Source of the DNA: Natrialbaceae archaeon B1-Br10_E2g27
GTDB lineage: Archaea; Halobacteriota; Halobacteria; Halobacteriales; Natrialbaceae
Length of the DNA stretch: 7,100 nt
Assembly: GCA_001563885.1 (NCBI GenBank)
Contig: LKMM01000131.1
Span: 1-7,100 of the forward strand
Direction of reading: 5' to 3'
A program made the position numbers and the translations under genes. The notes beneath the pieces were generated by a model. It worked only from the letters and a program-made list of their open reading frames with translations. It was not told the DNA's origin and ran no database searches. Positions 5,832 through 7,100 of the stretch are shown piece by piece. The stretch's first letter is position 1. Each line of letters opens with the position of its first letter.

Positions 5832-5851
5832 CCAACGGCTGAAGTCGTTGG
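5832..5851. repeat. Stem-loop with TGAA tetraloop, possible relict IS200/IS605-type end
   Basis: CCAACGGC and GTCGTTGG can pair over eight positions (one G-T/U) around a TGAA loop, making a stable hairpin in either strand. On the minus strand the centre reads CTTCAG flanked by complementary arms, the general form of the subterminal hairpin at the right end of IS200/IS605/IS1341-type elements. No tnpA or tnpB is present in the window, so if it is a transposon end it is a solo remnant. The hairpin itself is certain; its origin is not. Confidence 0.55.
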
Positions 5852-5904
5852 CTTCTCGCAGCTCTCTGGGGACCAGTCGTTGGTCTCTGACAGCCAGTGG
5901 CTGG
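5843..5904. repeat. Three phased AGTsGyTGG repeats between the regulator and top6B
   Basis: AGTCGTTGG occurs at 5843-5851 and 5875-5883, and AGTGGCTGG at 5896-5904. The second and third copies are each preceded by CC, making CCA-N5-TGG palindromic 11-mers (5873-5883 and 5894-5904), and each is followed by TCTCTG. Start-to-start spacings are 32 and 21 bases, about three and two helical turns, so all three would face the same side of the DNA. They lie between the two divergent promoters and are candidate binding sites for a shared regulator. Confidence 0.55.
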
Positions 5905-5954
5905 TCTCTGGGGTCGCCTCGATGCCACGACCACTTTCGCTCCGGTAGCGTACA

Positions 5955-5962
5955 CCTTTTAG
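5955..5962 (+). promoter_or_regulatory. TATA-like element for top6B
   Basis: CCTTTTAG is centred near 5959, about 27 bases before the ATG at 5987. This places the transcript start at the start codon, so top6B mRNA is probably leaderless. Confidence 0.55.
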
Positions 5963-5963
5963 C

Positions 5964-5984
5964 CCCACCGCTAATACAGGTGGG
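5964..5984. promoter_or_regulatory. Inverted repeat between the top6B TATA element and ATG
   Basis: CCCACC (5964-5969) and GGTGGG (5979-5984) form a perfect 6-bp inverted repeat with a nine-base spacer. It fills the space between the TATA-like element and the start codon. A repressor bound here would prevent initiation. The right arm also contains AGGTG, a partial Shine-Dalgarno match (5978-5982), but only four bases from the ATG. With a leaderless mRNA that match would not be transcribed. Confidence 0.45.
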
Positions 5985-5986
5985 TA

Positions 5987-7100
5987 ATGACGTCGTTCCA
6001 GTCGACACTCGGCGAGGAGCCGGGAATCGCCGAGGAGCTGGCCGAAAACCAGCAGGCGATCTCGATCGCCGAGTTCTTCGAGAAGAACAAGCACATGCTT
6101 GGTTTCGACAGCGGTGCTCGAGGCCTGGTGACGGCCGTCAAAGAGGCCGTCGACAACGCCTTAGACGCCGCCGAAGAGGCCGGTATCCTGCCCGATATCT
6201 ACGTCGAAATCCAGGAAGATGGCGATTACTACCGGCTGATCGTCGAGGACAACGGCCCCGGCCTCACGAAAGAATCACTCCCCAAGGTCTTCGGAAAGCT
6301 GCTCTATGGATCGCGATTTCACGCCAGAGAGCAGTCACGCGGCCAACAGGGGATTGGGATCTCAGCGGCCGTCCTCTATGCACAGCTTACAAGCGGGAAG
6401 CCAGCCAAAATCACCAGCCGAACCCAGGGGGCAAGCGACGCCGAGTACTTCGAACTCATCGTCGACACCGACGAAAACGAACCCGAAATCAGCGTCGAAG
6501 AAACCACAAGCTGGGATCGGCCACACGGCACGCGCATCGAACTCGAGATGGAAGCCAACATGCGCGCCCGTGGCCAGCTTCACGATTATATCAAACACAC
6601 CGCAGTCGTCAACCCCCACGCCCGGATCGAACTGCGTGAGCCAAACGCACAGTTCAAATCCGAGCGGGCGACCGACCAACTGCCCGAAGAGACCGAAGAG
6701 ATCCGTCCACACCCCCACGGCGTCGAACTCGGCACAGTATTGAAAATGCTTTCTGCGACCGACTCACACTCGGTGTCTGGCTTTCTCCAGGGGGAGTTTA
6801 CCCGCGTCGGCGCGAAAACCTCCGAATCGATCATCGACGCCTTCCGTGACAACCACTACGGCCGGGAGATGCGCTGGCAACCACCGGAAACCGACCTCGA
6901 GGCGGTGGTCTCCGATGCGACCGCAAACAAGGGGAAAGCGGCGACGGCCGCCTTCGCCGAGGAAATCGCCACTCGGGTGGCCGACCGCGACCGGATCGCC
7001 CACCACGAACTGCGCGAGGATATCGAGACGGCGGCCGAAACCGTCGAAGCCGACCACGGAACGACTTTCGGCGACACAGTACAAGAAAACGCCCTCGAGG
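5987..7100 (+). CDS. top6B: DNA topoisomerase VI subunit B, N-terminal 371 residues (runs off the window)
   Basis: The ATPase subunit of the type IIB topoisomerase, which with subunit A cuts and passes double-stranded DNA to relax and decatenate it. The GHKL ATPase fold is clear: the N-box KEAVDNALDAAEEAG (52-66, catalytic E53 and metal-binding N57), G1 EDNGPG (87-92) and G2 RGQQGIGISAAVLYA (118-132). ARGLVTAV (44-51) is the conserved run before the N-box. The helix-two-turn-helix region lies at about 245-290 (LGTVLKMLSATDSHSVSGFL). After it comes an acidic, Ala-rich stretch (about 300-371) that I read as an insertion before the transducer domain, compared with shorter archaeal homologues. 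The frame stays open to position 7100, so the transducer and C-terminal domains lie beyond the edge. Subunit A usually follows B in archaea but is not in view. The ATG at 5987 is set by the upstream promoter and the family N terminus. Confidence 0.95.
   Translation, partial: MTSFQSTLGEEPGIAEELAENQQAISIAEFFEKNKHMLGFDSGARGLVTAVKEAVDNALDAAEEAGILPDIYVEIQEDGDYYRLIVEDNGPGLTKESLPKVFGKLLYGSRFHAREQSRGQQGIGISAAVLYAQLTSGKPAKITSRTQGASDAEYFELIVDTDENEPEISVEETTSWDRPHGTRIELEMEANMRARGQLHDYIKHTAVVNPHARIELREPNAQFKSERATDQLPEETEEIRPHPHGVELGTVLKMLSATDSHSVSGFLQGEFTRVGAKTSESIIDAFRDNHYGREMRWQPPETDLEAVVSDATANKGKAATAAFAEEIATRVADRDRIAHHELREDIETAAETVEADHGTTFGDTVQENALE

Noticed and set aside
5978..5984. Shine-Dalgarno-like AGGTGGG before top6B
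   Set aside because: It is only four bases from the ATG, and the TATA spacing predicts a transcript that starts at the ATG; it is better explained as an arm of the inverted repeat.
1..7100. CRISPR array, tRNA, rRNA or intact insertion sequence
   Set aside because: No regularly spaced long repeats, no cloverleaf or rRNA sequence recognised, and no transposase-like protein in any frame.

Overview
The window looks like chromosomal DNA of a haloarchaeon (class Halobacteria). The proteins are strongly acidic (Asp/Glu-rich, Lys-poor) and the DNA is GC-rich. Start sites with a TATA-like element about 23-29 bases upstream and almost no 5' leader fit the leaderless mRNAs common in this group. The gene content (heme A synthase, DNA topoisomerase VI subunit B, Tat-type signal peptide) agrees. 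The tetramer CTAG is rare and the hexamer CTCGAG is very common. A Natrialbales-type genome would fit, but that assignment is a guess.

Layout, left to right. Positions 2-2127 hold three minus-strand genes: an atypical uracil-DNA glycosylase-superfamily protein, a NikR-like ribbon-helix-helix regulator, and heme A synthase CtaA. Each has its own recognisable promoter, and hairpins sit after nikR and ctaA. From 2327 to 3424 a plus-strand gene, divergent from ctaA, encodes an M24 (Xaa-Pro peptidase/creatinase-fold) homologue that has lost most metal ligands. It converges on a minus-strand pair: a seven-repeat PQQ-type beta-propeller protein with a twin-arginine signal (3903-5084) and a small membrane protein whose GTG start overlaps its stop (3448-3906). 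At 5168-5779 (minus) lies a winged-helix regulator with an acidic tail. It is divergent from top6B, which starts at 5987 (plus) and runs off the right edge.

Most of these are housekeeping or orphan genes and do not form one pathway. No mobile element with a transposase, CRISPR array, tRNA or rRNA is visible, and no complete new system is evident. The most information-dense non-coding stretch is the 207-base regulator/top6B divergent region. It holds a perfect 10-bp palindrome, a strong TGAA-loop hairpin, three helically phased repeats, and an inverted repeat between the top6B TATA element and its ATG. The protein oddities worth checking are the metal-ligand-depleted M24 protein, a heme-ligand His-to-Tyr change in CtaA, and a shortened nickel-site loop in the NikR homologue.
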